64,000 bases of DNA from Saccharomyces paradoxus (Eukaryota; Ascomycota; Saccharomycetes; Saccharomycetales; Saccharomycetaceae). The stretch is from the NCBI RefSeq assembly GCF_002079055.1, contig NC_047488.1:434001-498000 (forward strand), in the 5' to 3' direction. Shown here piece after piece: positions 38,329 through 50,192 of the stretch (positions within the stretch are counted from its first letter, which is position 1; each line of letters begins with the position of its first letter). Both the position numbers and the translations under genes were made by a program. The notes below the pieces were generated by a model. The model did not search any database, was not told where the DNA came from, and saw nothing but the letters and a program-made list of their open reading frames with translations.

Positions 38329-38769
38329 ATGACTATGGATACTGCGCAACTAAAAAGTCAAATACAACAATACCTTGTAGAATCAGGAAACTATGAATTG
38401 TATGATACATCATAATGAAGTTGTTTTTTTTTAAAATCTACTTTACTGACTATTCAGATCACTGTCACGTTTATAGAATTTCAAACGAATTAAACGCCAG
38501 ACTACTCCAAGAAGGTTGGGTGGATAAAGTCAAAGATTTGACTAAATCAGAGATGAACATAAATGAATCTACGAATTTCACGCAGATTTTATCCACCGTA
38601 GAACCAAAAGCATTAGGTATGAAAATTTCTCACCGAATTTTATTGAAGAGAGAACATTACTAACAGCAAATCTTTTTGTTTTATTCTAGAAATGGTATCG
38701 GATTCAACAAAGGAAACCGTTTTGAAACAAATAAGGGAATTTCTTGAAGAGATTGTAGATACACAATGA
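38329..38769 (+). CDS. SUS1: Sus1, SAGA DUB module and TREX-2 subunit (two introns)
   Basis: Small helical protein shared by the SAGA deubiquitinating module (with Ubp8, Sgf11, Sgf73) and the nuclear-pore mRNA export complex TREX-2 (with Sac3, Thp1). Three exons: 38329-38399, 38477-38616 and 38690-38769, giving 96 residues that begin MTMDTAQLKSQIQQYL and end EEIVDTQ. Codons split across both junctions restore Leu and Glu, as in S. cerevisiae. It is one of very few yeast genes with two introns; both start with the weak donor GTATGA and the first has a non-consensus branch site, so splicing is expected to be inefficient and regulated. Confidence 0.96.
38400..38476 (+). other. SUS1 intron 1
   Basis: 77 nt. 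Donor GTATGA, branch TACTGAC at 38444-38450 (consensus TACTAAC), acceptor TAG at 38474-38476. Both deviations are known for S. cerevisiae SUS1 and link splicing to its regulation. Confidence 0.95.
38617..38689 (+). other. SUS1 intron 2
   Basis: 73 nt. Donor GTATGA, consensus branch TACTAAC at 38658-38664, acceptor TAG at 38687-38689 preceded by a T-rich tract. Confidence 0.95.
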
Positions 38770-39068
38770 AAGATACACAAAATCAATCTTAGTTCCCAAT
38801 ATTGTTACATATGCTCATCAGGAAAACCTTTTAAGCAATAATAGATTTTAAGTATGTAATGATACAAAATAATAATATACCTATATACGCATATATTTAC
38901 ATGTGCATATATGAAAAATAACCTAATTCATGTTACCCAACTTTTTTTAGTCTTTCCTTTATTTATATATGTATCCACAACATAATGAATGAATTTTTCA
39001 GAGCTACACAACATTACCCGTTGATCTCATAAAATTAGTAGATTAATTCATCGATGCAAACTTTTTTG

Positions 39069-40287
39069 TTAGTCGTCATAATTCTCATCTTCTTCCACTT
39101 GCCTTACCACATTCTCTCTTGGAAGTGAATTCTCCTGGGGGGACTTTTCTTGAGTAGTTTGCTCTTCTTCGCGCATTTTGGCTTCCTCTTTTACTGTTTC
39201 CATTGTTTCCAAAGTAGGTTTTATTACTGTCACCGTTGTAGCAGGAGGTTCATCTTGTTGTTTTTCAGCTTCTCCGGTAGGCACTGTTTCCTTCTCTTCA
39301 GTAGAAGACGCTGATGCTTCAGTTGTGCCGTTCTCCTCTTTAGAATACTGCCTTACGTCGTTTTCTACCGGGCTTACTTCTGCAGGGACAGTAGTAGTAG
39401 GGAGTTCTATGGTCTCAGCAGTACTTTGATCATTTGCCTTTGTTATTGAATTTTCCGGTGATAAAGTCGATTGTATGCCAGATTGCTCTGATTCCGCATT
39501 GAGTGTTTTTGTGGAAGGAGGCACAGAAGCTGGTTTGGTAGCTTCTTCAGTGGTAATAGCTTCCTGTGGAGATTGTTGCGCGTGAATTATTGGAGGTATA
39601 GAATTTGCTTTTGCAGGTTTTTCCTCTTGTAAAGTATTACTCGTATTAGGCTCCACTACTGCTGCTGGTGGATTGTTTATCTCAGATGTTGAATTCTCCT
39701 CGATGGCAGTAACAGTATTCACTAATTTGTTGATGTTCGAATTCGGAGAGCTCAGTTTTTGCTTCTTCAGCTGCGGTTCAGTGTTCGTTGTTATTTCCGC
39801 AGGAGCTTGATTTGGAACTGGAGGAGCTGATTGGTGAGGAGACTTTGTGTTATTTTCTGGATGAGCGCTACTGGATACGGCGGCATCCACTAAAGTGTGA
39901 ATTGCACCTTCCATATATCTCTTCTGAGGAAGAGCGTTCTGCTCCAGGTTATGCTGGATTAAAGGCTGAGGAGCTTGGGTTTGAGGCTGGCCTTGAAGTT
40001 GTTGTGGATGTTGAATAGATTGTAGTTGTTGCTGTTGAGGTGGTAGCTGAGAGCCTTGCGGATGTTCCATGGTTTGTGCAGAAAATGGTTGCAGTTGGTG
40101 AGCTTGTATGACACTTGGTTGGGTGACATACGGCTGTCCTTGTTGAGGATTTAACATTTGCACAGAAACTCCTTTTTGCTGTTGCTGTTGCCTTGGTAGT
40201 GCTTGCAATTGTTGTTGTTGTTGTTGTTGCTGTTGTTGTTGTTGCTGCTGCTGCTGTTGTTGTTGTTGTTGCTGTTGTTGCTGTTGC

Positions 40288-40321
<34 letters not shown>

Positions 40322-40326
40322 GGTGA

Positions 40327-40357
<31 letters not shown>

Positions 40358-41963
40358 GCTGTTGGTGATGTTGTTGTGCCTGTGCTTGCGCTTGTGCTTG
40401 CGCTTGCGCTTGGGCCTGTGCTTGTGCGTGTGCTTGCGCTTGGGCTTGCGCTTGGGCTTGGGCTTGGGCTTGGGCTTGTGCTTGTGCTTGTGCTTGTGCT
40501 TGGGCTTGTGCCTGTGCCTGTGCTTGAGCCTGCGCTTGCGCTTGCGCCTGAGCTTGAGCCTGCGCTTGTAATTGAGGGGAAGTTCCATTACTGTACATTG
40601 TTGCAGAAGAGTTAATTGGGGTCTGTTGAGCAGGATGCTGCTGCTGTTGTTGTTGTACCATTGAAGCAGTAGGGTTGGCAGATTGGGCTGGAATTCTAGC
40701 ATTTAAAGGATTACCTTGATCGTTAGGTTGTAAGGTAGGTTGTAAGATCACAGGAGGTGGCGCAGGAGAGGCATTTGTCGGAGCACCATTCGATTTGTTT
40801 ATGTTGCCCGGGTTTTCTAATTGTTTCGTTAAAGCTTCTAATCTTTCTCTTATGTGAACATTATTTACATCCAATCTTGCAGCTTGTTTATACGCGTCAA
40901 GGGCGTCAGATAATTGATTGTTACAAGTTTCGTAAAGGGTACCTAGATCATACCAAACCTCACTAATATAAGGATTTAACCTTATAGCCCTTGTGTAAGC
41001 GTCTAAAGCGTCTCTGTATTGAGAGATTTGGTAGTATAAAACACCGATTGAGCACCAAAAGATAGGATTTCTCGAATCTCTATTGACGGCTTGTTGGAAA
41101 GCATCGTATGCGGCAGTGTAATCTGTCCTAATCATATGCACTCTACCGAGATGGTACCATGTAGTGGCATCGGAGGGATCCGCTTCTAACGATTTTAAGA
41201 GGTAATCTAATGCCTTTTGAGGATCATAAAATTGTACGTTGCTCATGCCGTAAAGACAACCCAGTTGTTGTAATACTTTAGCGTGATGTTGATTCTGAGC
41301 CAAAACATGCTCGTAGGCCTCTTTCGCACCTTGCCATTCTCCCATACTTTCCAAAACACTACCCAACTGAAACCATATGTCCCACTCCTGTAAGGGAGCA
41401 GGAGGTTGAGGGAGAATGTATCTGAAGCATTCTAAAGCTTGAGACCATTTACCCTGATGTTTGTAGATGATACCTAGTCTGAAGTAAATTTCGTTTGCCT
41501 TTTCAAAATGAGGGTCTAATTCCAAGACTTTGGCAAAAGCTTCTTCGGCATAGTCTAGCGAACCATATCTGTCATAAAGAATGCCGATACCATGCCATAA
41601 TTTCGGTACGTTTGGGTTACTGAGGTGGTAGAGAGCTTGTTGGTAGGCATTGTAAGCTCTTTGCAAATCATCCAGCATCAGATAACAGTGACCCAAAGTA
41701 GCCCACACATCTGATAGTTCGGGATTTACCAAAAGTGCCCTTTCATATAATTCGGCAGCTCTTTGGAACATGTCTCTGGAACGGTACAAATGAGCCAAAG
41801 ATGTTAAAGCCTTCGCAGAGGAGGGATTGAATTGTAAAGTGGCGTCATACGCCATTGCAGCCCTGTCGCCATCACCAAGCGTTTCCGCCAAAGAAGCAAT
41901 GGAGAGCCAAGTTTCCGCGGTTGATTGTGTTAGTGGGTCTAGTGGCTGCTGGGGAACTGCTGC

Positions 41964-41996
<33 letters not shown>

Positions 41997-42038
41997 AGCG
42001 GGTTGTTCCATTATTGTTTGTTCACCGCCCGGATTCAT
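39069..42038 (-). CDS. CYC8: General transcriptional co-repressor Cyc8 (Ssn6)
   Basis: Forms the Cyc8-Tup1 complex recruited by Mig1, Rox1, alpha2 and other DNA-binding repressors; its polymer form is the [OCT+] prion. It has 989 residues, longer than the 966 recalled for S. cerevisiae through repeat tracts. N-terminal poly-Gln (about 15-25) is followed by ten tetratricopeptide repeats at about 46-395 (AETWLSIASLAETLG, DVWATLGHCYLMLDD). A Gln-Ala dipeptide run covers about 490-553, then near-pure poly-Gln and His/Gln to about 615, then a Gln/Pro-rich stretch, and an acidic Thr/Glu-rich C-terminus (750-989). The frame is intact through all repeats. Confidence 0.98.
40150..40570. repeat. CYC8 glutamine and Gln-Ala codon repeats
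   Basis: Imperfect CAA/CAG array (TTG/CTG on the plus strand) at about 40180-40377, followed by a hexameric CAR-GCN array encoding Gln-Ala at about 40378-40570. Because of the repeat, the plus strand is open in more than one frame here (poly-Leu and poly-Val); those frames are artefacts. Confidence 0.95.
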
Positions 42039-43511
42039 TTTTCCTAAAATTTTTTTTCCGGTCGTGATTTGTTTGTTGTTGTTGTTGTAGTTGTAGTTGT
42101 AATACTAATCTAAACGCTTCTAGCAGTGAAAAATAAAAACAGAAATATGGGGGAAAGAGGTAACGGGAATACGCCTCTGGTTCAAAGGTGAGTGACGTTG
42201 TCGTATTTGGCTTTGTTGATTCTTGTTCTTTCAATTGAACTCCTGACGTGGTTTGCAAAAGAACAGAGAACAGGAAACAAAAAACAAAAAGACAAAGAAA
42301 AAAATGCGCTTTTGCTTTGATAATCGGAAGAGAAAAGAACGACCGACCGAAGAAAAGAAAAAATAAATAAATTTAAAGAAAGCTTGTTCGAGTAGGATAG
42401 GGGAAAAACGCCAAAAAAAGATGGAGTACAGTACGCGGGAGACCAATGGCTAGCGACGGGAGTAGCAACGACCGGGAAGGAGTAGCGCAGAGAAGAGAAA
42501 GAAAGAGAGAGAGAGAGAGAGAGAAAATGGCTAGAGCCGATACGGCACCCGTGCGATACGAGACAGGACGGAACGTCCGGTACGTGTGGTAAGTTTTACG
42601 AAACGAGAGGACACGGCATGACATGGCCACGTTATAAGGCAATTGCCATTTTAGCATTGGCAAACGCACAAACACAAAAAAGATGCGGAACAACAATCAC
42701 GGACGGAGTGTGCACGAAAAAAAATAAGCTTTTTTCGTGCCCTGAGCGGTGCACGAAAGAAGAAAAAGGGGAAAAAAAGAAAGAGTAAAAACGAGGAGTG
42801 ACGTCGACGGATGAGGGTGACTCAGCCAAGCCGGGTGAGCTGCACCATTCGTCCTCAGTGACGTTTCACGTACACAGCGGCGGCCAGCCATGATAGCTTT
42901 GTTTTGCCGCCCAGCTAAAAACTCTGGTCAGGTGTGCTTTACTTTTTATCCTCGCTATATGAATTGTTTCCTTAACTTAAAAGCATGGGCGACTGAAATG
43001 GCTCCATGCTAACCGATTTTGGGTTTTTTGGTTTTAAAGTTTGGTCAGTTGTCAAAACGTTCAGACTGTTAAAGAGTTTGTCAAAATGGCCAATCCATAA
43101 TTGTTACTACGTTAAATCAACAAAAAGGAAAATTGTGAAAGTAGTCCATCCCCATCCCCGTCCCCGTTTGATTTTAGCCGCCAACGTCATCAACCCATAC
43201 AGCACTTAATGGCACACTCCTCGAATGGTTTTGTTACCCTTCTTTTCACCATGGTTGCTAGGGAAACAGCAACGGCTTCTGCCTTGCTGTTGTTTCCTCC
43301 TCCCCCCTGCGCCTCCGTTTCTTTTTTACCCTTTTTCTTTTTTTTCCAAAACTTCGGATTAATATCATAAAAAATGAGTGCATAGATAGGATAGGGCCTT
43401 AAGGACTGAAAAAAAAACCACAGTGTAACGCTGTAATGCTGTGTGGTGCTTTCAAATCTTGGTGATTTTGGATAGACTTAACCGTGTAGCTTGTGTACCA
43501 ACTAAAAAGTC
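42039..43511. other. CYC8-RAD16 divergent promoter region
   Basis: 1,473 bp. It contains a (GA)n run at 42504-42524, a TGACTCA Gcn4-type site at 42818-42824, a CRE-like TGACGTCG nearby (42799-42806), and T-runs near 43322-43348. Several short frames occur, none recognisable; the S. cerevisiae locus carries only a dubious ORF. Confidence 0.55.
42504..42524. repeat. (GA)n microsatellite
   Basis: About ten GA units in the long CYC8 upstream region, within a purine-rich stretch of the plus strand. Confidence 0.85.
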
Positions 43512-45881
43512 ATGCAAGAAGGAGGTTTTATTCGTAGAAGGCGTACAAGAAGTACGAAGAAAAGTGTTAACTATAATGAGCTAAGCGATGACGAGGCAGC
43601 AATGAAAAAATCAAAAACTTTGCATCTGAAAGGAGAAAGCGAAAACGAAAAGGACAGCCAAGATGAAGAATACCGTGACGATGCTACGCTAGTGAAATCA
43701 CCCGACGATGACGACAAAGACTTCATCATAGACCTAACAGCTTCTGATAAAGAACGGACCGCCACTGATGAGAATATCCATGCGATCAAAGATGAAAATG
43801 ATAAGATAACAGAAATCAAGGACGAGCCTGATGTTTCGGATGACGATGAACCATTAACGAAGAAGAGGAAAACAACTGCCAGGAAGAAAAAAAAAAAGGT
43901 TACCAAGAAAAAGCCACCGAAGATAACTCCGTATGAAAGGAACACTTTACGATTATATGAATATCATCCTGAACTGAGGAATGTTTTTTCTGATTTGAGA
44001 AATGCACCTCCATATGTCGCTCAAAGATCCGAGCAGCCAGACGGTATGACCATCAAATTGCTACCTTTCCAGTTGGAAGGTCTTCATTGGCTTATATCTC
44101 AAGAGGAAAGCATTTATGCGGGCGGTGTTCTGGCAGACGAAATGGGTATGGGTAAGACTATTCAGACTATCGCCCTGTTAATGAACGATTTGACCAAGTC
44201 TCCGTCTCTAGTAGTCGCCCCCACCGTGGCGCTGATGCAGTGGAAAAACGAAATAGAACAACACACGAAGGGACAATTGAAAATATACATATATCACGGA
44301 GCTTCCAAAACCACGGATATCAAGGATTTACAAGGCTACGATGTTGTACTGACCACTTACGCGGTGTTGGAATCAGTATTCAGAAAGCAAAACTACGGGT
44401 TTAGAAGGAAAAATGGACTTTTCAAGCAGCCCTCTGTACTGCACAACATCGACTTCTATAGAGTCATTCTGGATGAGGCACACAATATCAAAGACAGACA
44501 AAGTAATACCGCCAGGGCTGTGAACAACTTAAAAACACAAAAACGATGGTGTCTGTCAGGTACCCCGTTGCAAAATAGAATTGGTGAGATGTATTCTTTA
44601 ATCAGGTTCTTAAATATCAACCCTTTCACAAAGTACTTTTGTACCAAATGTGATTGCGCATCGAAGGACTGGAAATTCACGGATCGCATGCATTGTGATC
44701 ACTGCAGTCACGTCATTATGCAACACACGAATTTCTTCAACCATTTCATGTTGAAAAACATTCAGAAATTTGGTGTAGAAGGTCCTGGTTTAGAATCTTT
44801 TAATAACATTCAAACATTATTGAAAAACATCATGTTAAGAAGAACCAAAGTGGAAAGAGCAGATGATCTGGGTCTACCGCCCAGAATCGTCACCGTGAGG
44901 AGAGACTTCTTTAATGAAGAGGAGAAAGATCTTTACAGAAGTTTATACACTGATTCCAAAAGGAAATATAATTCCTTTGTTGAGGAAGGTGTTGTTCTTA
45001 ACAATTATGCAAACATTTTTACCTTGATTACAAGAATGAGACAACTGGCAGATCATCCGGATTTAGTTTTGAAGAGACTAAAAAATTTGTCCGGCGATGA
45101 TCTTGGTGTGGTAATCTGCCAATTGTGTAATGATGAAGCTGAAGAGCCTATTGAATCCAAATGTCACCACAAGTTCTGTCGTTTATGCATCAAAGAATAC
45201 GTGGAATCTTTCATGGAGAACGACAATAAACTTACTTGTCCTGTTTGTCATATCGGACTAAGTATCGATTTATCTCAACCTGCTTTGGAAGTGGACCTTG
45301 AATCCTTCAAAAAGCAAAGTATAGTTAGTCGCCTAAACATGAGTGGTAAGTGGCAATCATCAACGAAAATTGAAGCCCTCGTGGAAGAACTGTACAAACT
45401 GAGGAGCAACAAGAGAACGATTAAATCTATTGTGTTTTCCCAGTTTACAAGTATGCTGGACCTGGTAGAGTGGAGATTGAAAAGGGCTGGTTTCCAAACA
45501 GTGAAGCTTCAGGGTAGTATGTCTCCGACGCAAAGAGATGAAACCATTAAGTATTTCATGAACAACATTCAATGCGAGGTTTTCCTGGTGAGTTTGAAGG
45601 CCGGTGGTGTTGCTTTGAATCTTTGTGAAGCTTCTCAAGTATTTATTTTAGACCCATGGTGGAACCCTAGTGTTGAATGGCAAAGTGGTGATAGAGTTCA
45701 TAGAATTGGTCAGTATCGGCCTGTTAAGATCACAAGGTTTTGCATTGAGGATAGCATAGAAGCAAGAATTATTGAATTACAGGAGAAAAAGGCAAATATG
45801 ATTCATGCTACCATAAACCAAGATGAAGCTGCTATCAGCAGACTAACGCCAGCGGATTTACAATTCTTATTCAATAACTAA
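43512..45881 (+). CDS. RAD16: Rad16 SNF2-family repair ATPase / RING ubiquitin ligase
   Basis: With Rad7 forms nucleotide excision repair factor 4, needed for global-genome repair of silent DNA, and with Elc1/Cul3 a ubiquitin ligase. It has 789 residues. An acidic, then Lys-rich N-terminus (1-140) precedes the SNF2 helicase core, with motif [10 protein letters not shown] near 211 and DEAH near 319. Between helicase motifs lie a Cys/His-rich insertion near 377-402 ([11 protein letters not shown] and CDHC) and a C3HC4 RING at about 534-577 ([14 protein letters not shown], then CPVCH). The helicase C-terminal domain ends with motif [14 protein letters not shown]. It is divergent from CYC8 and convergent with LYS2 (132 bp). 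Confidence 0.98.
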   Translation: MQEGGFIRRRRTRSTKKSVNYNELSDDEAAMKKSKTLHLKGESENEKDSQDEEYRDDATLVKSPDDDDKDFIIDLTASDKERTATDENIHAIKDENDKITEIKDEPDVSDDDEPLTKKRKTTARKKKKKVTKKKPPKITPYERNTLRLYEYHPELRNVFSDLRNAPPYVAQRSEQPDGMTIKLLPFQLEGLHWLISQEESIYAGGVLADEMGMGKTIQTIALLMNDLTKSPSLVVAPTVALMQWKNEIEQHTKGQLKIYIYHGASKTTDIKDLQGYDVVLTTYAVLESVFRKQNYGFRRKNGLFKQPSVLHNIDFYRVILDEAHNIKDRQSNTARAVNNLKTQKRWCLSGTPLQNRIGEMYSLIRFLNINPFTKYFCTKCDCASKDWKFTDRMHCDHCSHVIMQHTNFFNHFMLKNIQKFGVEGPGLESFNNIQTLLKNIMLRRTKVERADDLGLPPRIVTVRRDFFNEEEKDLYRSLYTDSKRKYNSFVEEGVVLNNYANIFTLITRMRQLADHPDLVLKRLKNLSGDDLGVVICQLCNDEAEEPIESKCHHKFCRLCIKEYVESFMENDNKLTCPVCHIGLSIDLSQPALEVDLESFKKQSIVSRLNMSGKWQSSTKIEALVEELYKLRSNKRTIKSIVFSQFTSMLDLVEWRLKRAGFQTVKLQGSMSPTQRDETIKYFMNNIQCEVFLVSLKAGGVALNLCEASQVFILDPWWNPSVEWQSGDRVHRIGQYRPVKITRFCIEDSIEARIIELQEKKANMIHATINQDEAAISRLTPADLQFLFNN

Positions 45882-46013
45882 TAAGTTTTTTACTTTCTTC
45901 ATTATATATTATCTTCTAAGTTTTTTACGTGCCTTCCAAAAAAAAAAGCTTACTCTTTTTCTTGCTTCATATTTATTTATTGTACATGGACATATCATAC
46001 GCAATGCTCAATC

Positions 46014-49000
46014 TTAAGCGGCTGCGGAACTTCCACGGGCACCAGCGCCTGAAGCGACTAGACTTATTTGGGCTTGAGTTAGTTCTATACTTGGCAGTGG
46101 AAGTTTATCATTATGAGTTGGTGGAGGTAGAAATCCAACCTTGTTTAAAAATGCAATATAAATACCAACCTCTTCTGGAGTAACTCCCATTCCATTGGAC
46201 CAATCGACACCTGTCCATGCGATATCTTTTTTTAGGGATACTACAGCGTTCCTATCGTCCAGCTCCGGAGCTTTGGTACCTTCAGGTAAGTTGTCTAGGA
46301 CCATGTGTAGCAAAGGATACAATGCATTTTCTTCATTCCTGTCAATAACAGATGCCTCCAACGACATCTTCCACTCAGAATAGCTTTCGACTTCGACATC
46401 ATAACCATAATCGTGTAAAGTATACAAGTAGTCTTTGAATAATATCCTTGGATGACCCGTTACTTGAGCAACGGCCAGTTCATTTTCCTTGGGAGGATTC
46501 AAAGATGTAGCAACAACAACACGAGCAACATGATCCACTGGAACCATATTCACGGAATTTTCAATATCTGGAATCTTACCCAGTTGGACTGAACCTTTCA
46601 AAAATCTTAGTAAGAAATCATCTGTGTTTGAAGAACCATTAGCAGATGCACCTGTTACATAACCTGGCCTGACAATACATCCACGTAGGCCCCTTTCACC
46701 TGCACGTCTAATGATATACTCTGCAGCCCATTTGGATTGACCATATCCACCAGTAAGCCCGCTTGCAGAGTTCAATAAATCGTCTGATTCTAAAATGCCT
46801 GGTTTCCCTTCGCTAACAAGTTTATCTGACAAATTGAAGTAGTATTTGGTATCAAGAGTAGAAGTGGAGGAAACAAAGTCGAAGAACTTTGGCTTACCAA
46901 CGGCTGCTAAGTTCATAACATTGATGGTTGAAATAACATTCGCATCCCTCAATTTGGCATATGGATAAACCCAGTGAACCAACGCACCATTATGAATAAT
47001 AATGTCCACCGTGTTTGCCAAATTTGTCCATTTCTCATCTGAGAGACCAAATTGACTTTTAGATAAATCACCCAATACAATTTCAATATTTGAAAAAAAC
47101 TTTTCATTCCAAGTTCCATACGTGATCCCTGCCCTCTGTAACCTTTCAAATGCAGCTTTTTCATCCTTAGCCCTTACGTGGGCAAAAACTCTAAAACTGT
47201 AATGCTTTGAAGGACGTTCCAACAAATTTGCAAGGATATAGGAGCCCAAAAATCCCGTGACACCAGTGACAAACACATTAACTGTTGTCTTGCCTTCAGC
47301 GCTATTAGGTTCAACAAAATATTCGCGAGAGGGATACGAACTTGGTAGGGTCTCAACTAATTTCTTGGCATCGTCCGCATAGTCTGCGGTAACAGTTTTG
47401 GTGGCGTCTCCTTGAGATGATCCATCTGATGATTTAATCCTGTCGATTTCCGCAGCGAAGGCTTTTATGGTTGGATATTTGAAAATTGTTCCCAATGGTA
47501 AATCAACCTGCAGCTTTTTCTTCAAGGTAAAAATCATCTTGGTAGCTAAGATAGAATGTCCACCCAAATCGAAAAATGAATCCTCTGGTGATACAGATGC
47601 TGGCTTGGTAGGTAATATACTTAACCACAAGTCCCTAACCTCGCGTTCAACATTGGTAAATTGGGAGTCATCAGTTTCAGAAACTGTATTTTCGGCTACC
47701 AAATTTAGTTGTTTGGGAGTTGGAAATTGTAGCTTAGGCTTGTCAACTTTACCATTTGGATTCAGTGGTAGTTTATCCATGACTACGATCAGGGAAGGCA
47801 TAGCGTAACTAGCCAACCTTTTCTTCAAGAAAGTTTTAATATCCTTAGATAAAAGATGGTAACCAATCAGGCCCTTAACTATAGGATCTACTGCGACCTC
47901 CTTTGGAACATCACTTTGAAATTTAGACAAGTCTTCAGGCTTATCAAATCTTGGGACCATAAATGTGATCAAGGTTGGTTCATTGTCCGCATTTTTGCGA
48001 ACTAAAGTAATGTTTTCTCTTACCAATGGATGTTGGGAAATGTGCGTATCTATTTCTCCTAACTCGATTCTGAACCCACGAATTTTAACTTGATCATCAG
48101 CTCTACCGCAACATTCACAGTCACCGTTTGGTAGGTAGCGACCCAGATCACCAGTTCTGTACAATCTATCTCTTGGACCTAACCAAAATTGTCTCCAAGG
48201 TTCACCATTATCCCTATCCAAGTAATTCCAGTGATCTTTTCCAACAAACCAGTTGTTCACAAATTTTTCTTTATTCAATTCTGGTAATCCCCTATAGCCT
48301 TCAGCCAAACCACCTGCACGAACGTAAATCTCACCTATTTCGCCAATACCACATATCTGAGTACGATCGTTCCTGTTAACAACTAATAACTGAACGTTCA
48401 ACATACCTTTGCCAGCAGGCATGACATCTTTCAATTTTTTCAAAAAGTTTGGATCGTCATTCTTTGATTTGACTTCAAAATAAGAAACTGCACGCTGTGT
48501 TTCAGTGGTACCGTACATATTAACTATACGGCAATTCTCTGCCAAGGTCTGTAACCTTAGACAATCACGTTTTGTTAAAATGTCACCTACAAAAAAAGCA
48601 TGATGTAACTTAGGGAATGGCGTTGTAGCCTGAGCAGTAAGTAATTGACCCATGGCAGGCGTTAAATGGGTAACTGTGCAACCATATTTACTCATCCATT
48701 CCGCTAAACGACCCGGTGTACCAATATCATCTTGAGTAGGAACATATAATTGGGCGCCTAAGAATAAAGGTGTAAACATATCTCTTTGGATTGGGTCATG
48801 TGCAATACCGCTCAGCATTGTAAATTTATCGCTCTCCGTTAAGTTGAACTTTTTGGACATCCAATTGAAATAATAAGCCAGAGAAAAATGTCTGCCAAGA
48901 ACACCCTTAGGAATACCTTCGGAACCAGATGTGAAAGATAGGGTTGGGTTAGAATCTGGCCCCACCACGACACCTGTTCTGGTGTCTTTGAACTGTTCAT

Positions 49001-50192
49001 ATGGGGCCAAAATGTCACCGCTTTCACCCAACTTACCACCTTCAATGGTGCCGTTTTCTTGAATAGCAATAGAATTGATTCTTGAAACAATCTCCAATTC
49101 ATCGTTGATATAATCTTCCACCAGTTGATCCAAATGACCAGCAGCTCTAATAACAATCAAACCACGTGGTTTAGCGACACCTAGGTAAATTGTTTGCCTA
49201 GCTGGAGGATATGCAGGGTCGATAACCGAAAAGGTTGCGCCTGCTTTCAAGACACCCATCACACATACCATCAAATCCACACCTCTAGAAGAGTAGATCA
49301 TTACTACATCACCTCTTTTGATTCCCGTTTTAATTAAATAATGGGCAACTATATTAGAAGTGCGATTGATATCCTGATAAGTAAAAGAGCGGGACTTGTG
49401 GGAATTTAGTGCTGGAGTCTCCACAACACAGGTTCTCTCTGGGAAAGCTTCAGCGTTATCTTGGAAAATGTCGTGAATACAACCAACAAAATCGCACCAG
49501 CCCAAGTCCTTCGTTGGATCAGGTAGACTGTCCTTGGATGATACAGTAATCAAAGAGATTTTAGTTATGCAATTAGATGGGTCACTTAGCGCAGCAGTCA
49601 GGTATTGAGTAAATTGGTCTGTAACAGTGGTTACTCTTTCACTTGAATACAGCAAGCTGTTATAAATTAAGTTTAAAACATGCGTATTGTTGCTAGTTTC
49701 CAAATTCAAAGCAAAGTCCACCAGATGATGCTTGAATTCGTCTAACTTGAAATCTTGGTTTTCCAAAAAGGCCAAACGGAACAGCTGAGGTGTCCTTTCC
49801 AGACCTTGGCTACTTTGAATTTTTTCAGCCAAGCCATCAAAGGAGAAATTGGCTTCAATAGACTCGAGCTGAATCAACTCCTTGTTGATGGTAGAATATA
49901 GCTCATTAAACGACCATGTTGGTAGAATGTTAAATCTTAAGATTTTGTTATTTGCAATATAAAGAACAATGTCGTCGTCGCCGGTTACTCTAAATATCAA
50001 TGCTGCCCATACACTCAAAGCGACAGCGTATTTGTTGGAGAACGTGTCATGAGGTACATCCAGCTGAGGCAGCTGTAACGAATATGTAACCTGTCTCGTA
50101 TAAGGTTCTTGTTGTGGGCGTAAGAAGTCATGTGGTAACACTGAAAGGGTTGGATTGTCCAACTTCTCTATCCAGACGTTTTCGTTAGTCAT
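46014..50192 (-). CDS. LYS2: Alpha-aminoadipate reductase Lys2
   Basis: Reduces alpha-aminoadipate to its semialdehyde in fungal lysine biosynthesis by adenylation, thioester transfer and NADPH reduction. It has 1,392 residues, the S. cerevisiae length. A condensation-like N-terminal region (1-250) is followed by an NRPS-type adenylation domain (about 265-860) with TSGSEGIPKGVLGRH and YRTGDLGRYLPNG. The carrier domain has the phosphopantetheine serine in LGGHSILATK near 880 (loaded by Lys5). The reductase domain from about 970 has the nucleotide-binding VFVTGVTGFLGSYIL and the YGQSKWAAE catalytic Tyr-Lys. The promoter carries a Gcn4 site and two Lys14-like palindromes. Confidence 0.99.
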   Translation of the reverse strand: MTNENVWIEKLDNPTLSVLPHDFLRPQQEPYTRQVTYSLQLPQLDVPHDTFSNKYAVALSVWAALIFRVTGDDDIVLYIANNKILRFNILPTWSFNELYSTINKELIQLESIEANFSFDGLAEKIQSSQGLERTPQLFRLAFLENQDFKLDEFKHHLVDFALNLETSNNTHVLNLIYNSLLYSSERVTTVTDQFTQYLTAALSDPSNCITKISLITVSSKDSLPDPTKDLGWCDFVGCIHDIFQDNAEAFPERTCVVETPALNSHKSRSFTYQDINRTSNIVAHYLIKTGIKRGDVVMIYSSRGVDLMVCVMGVLKAGATFSVIDPAYPPARQTIYLGVAKPRGLIVIRAAGHLDQLVEDYINDELEIVSRINSIAIQENGTIEGGKLGESGDILAPYEQFKDTRTGVVVGPDSNPTLSFTSGSEGIPKGVLGRHFSLAYYFNWMSKKFNLTESDKFTMLSGIAHDPIQRDMFTPLFLGAQLYVPTQDDIGTPGRLAEWMSKYGCTVTHLTPAMGQLLTAQATTPFPKLHHAFFVGDILTKRDCLRLQTLAENCRIVNMYGTTETQRAVSYFEVKSKNDDPNFLKKLKDVMPAGKGMLNVQLLVVNRNDRTQICGIGEIGEIYVRAGGLAEGYRGLPELNKEKFVNNWFVGKDHWNYLDRDNGEPWRQFWLGPRDRLYRTGDLGRYLPNGDCECCGRADDQVKIRGFRIELGEIDTHISQHPLVRENITLVRKNADNEPTLITFMVPRFDKPEDLSKFQSDVPKEVAVDPIVKGLIGYHLLSKDIKTFLKKRLASYAMPSLIVVMDKLPLNPNGKVDKPKLQFPTPKQLNLVAENTVSETDDSQFTNVEREVRDLWLSILPTKPASVSPEDSFFDLGGHSILATKMIFTLKKKLQVDLPLGTIFKYPTIKAFAAEIDRIKSSDGSSQGDATKTVTADYADDAKKLVETLPSSYPSREYFVEPNSAEGKTTVNVFVTGVTGFLGSYILANLLERPSKHYSFRVFAHVRAKDEKAAFERLQRAGITYGTWNEKFFSNIEIVLGDLSKSQFGLSDEKWTNLANTVDIIIHNGALVHWVYPYAKLRDANVISTINVMNLAAVGKPKFFDFVSSTSTLDTKYYFNLSDKLVSEGKPGILESDDLLNSASGLTGGYGQSKWAAEYIIRRAGERGLRGCIVRPGYVTGASANGSSNTDDFLLRFLKGSVQLGKIPDIENSVNMVPVDHVARVVVATSLNPPKENELAVAQVTGHPRILFKDYLYTLHDYGYDVEVESYSEWKMSLEASVIDRNEENALYPLLHMVLDNLPEGTKAPELDDRNAVVSLKKDIAWTGVDWSNGMGVTPEEVGIYIAFLNKVGFLPPPTHNDKLPLPSIELTQAQISLVASGAGARGSSAAA

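Noticed and set aside
38415-38663. 82-codon continuous frame across SUS1
   Set aside because: It reads through both SUS1 introns; the spliced three-exon model restores the known 96-residue protein exactly at both junctions.
40193-40615. Long plus-strand frames encoding poly-Leu and poly-Val opposite CYC8
   Set aside because: They are the antisense of the CAA/CAG and Gln-Ala codon repeats, which leave several frames open; no start context or homology supports them.
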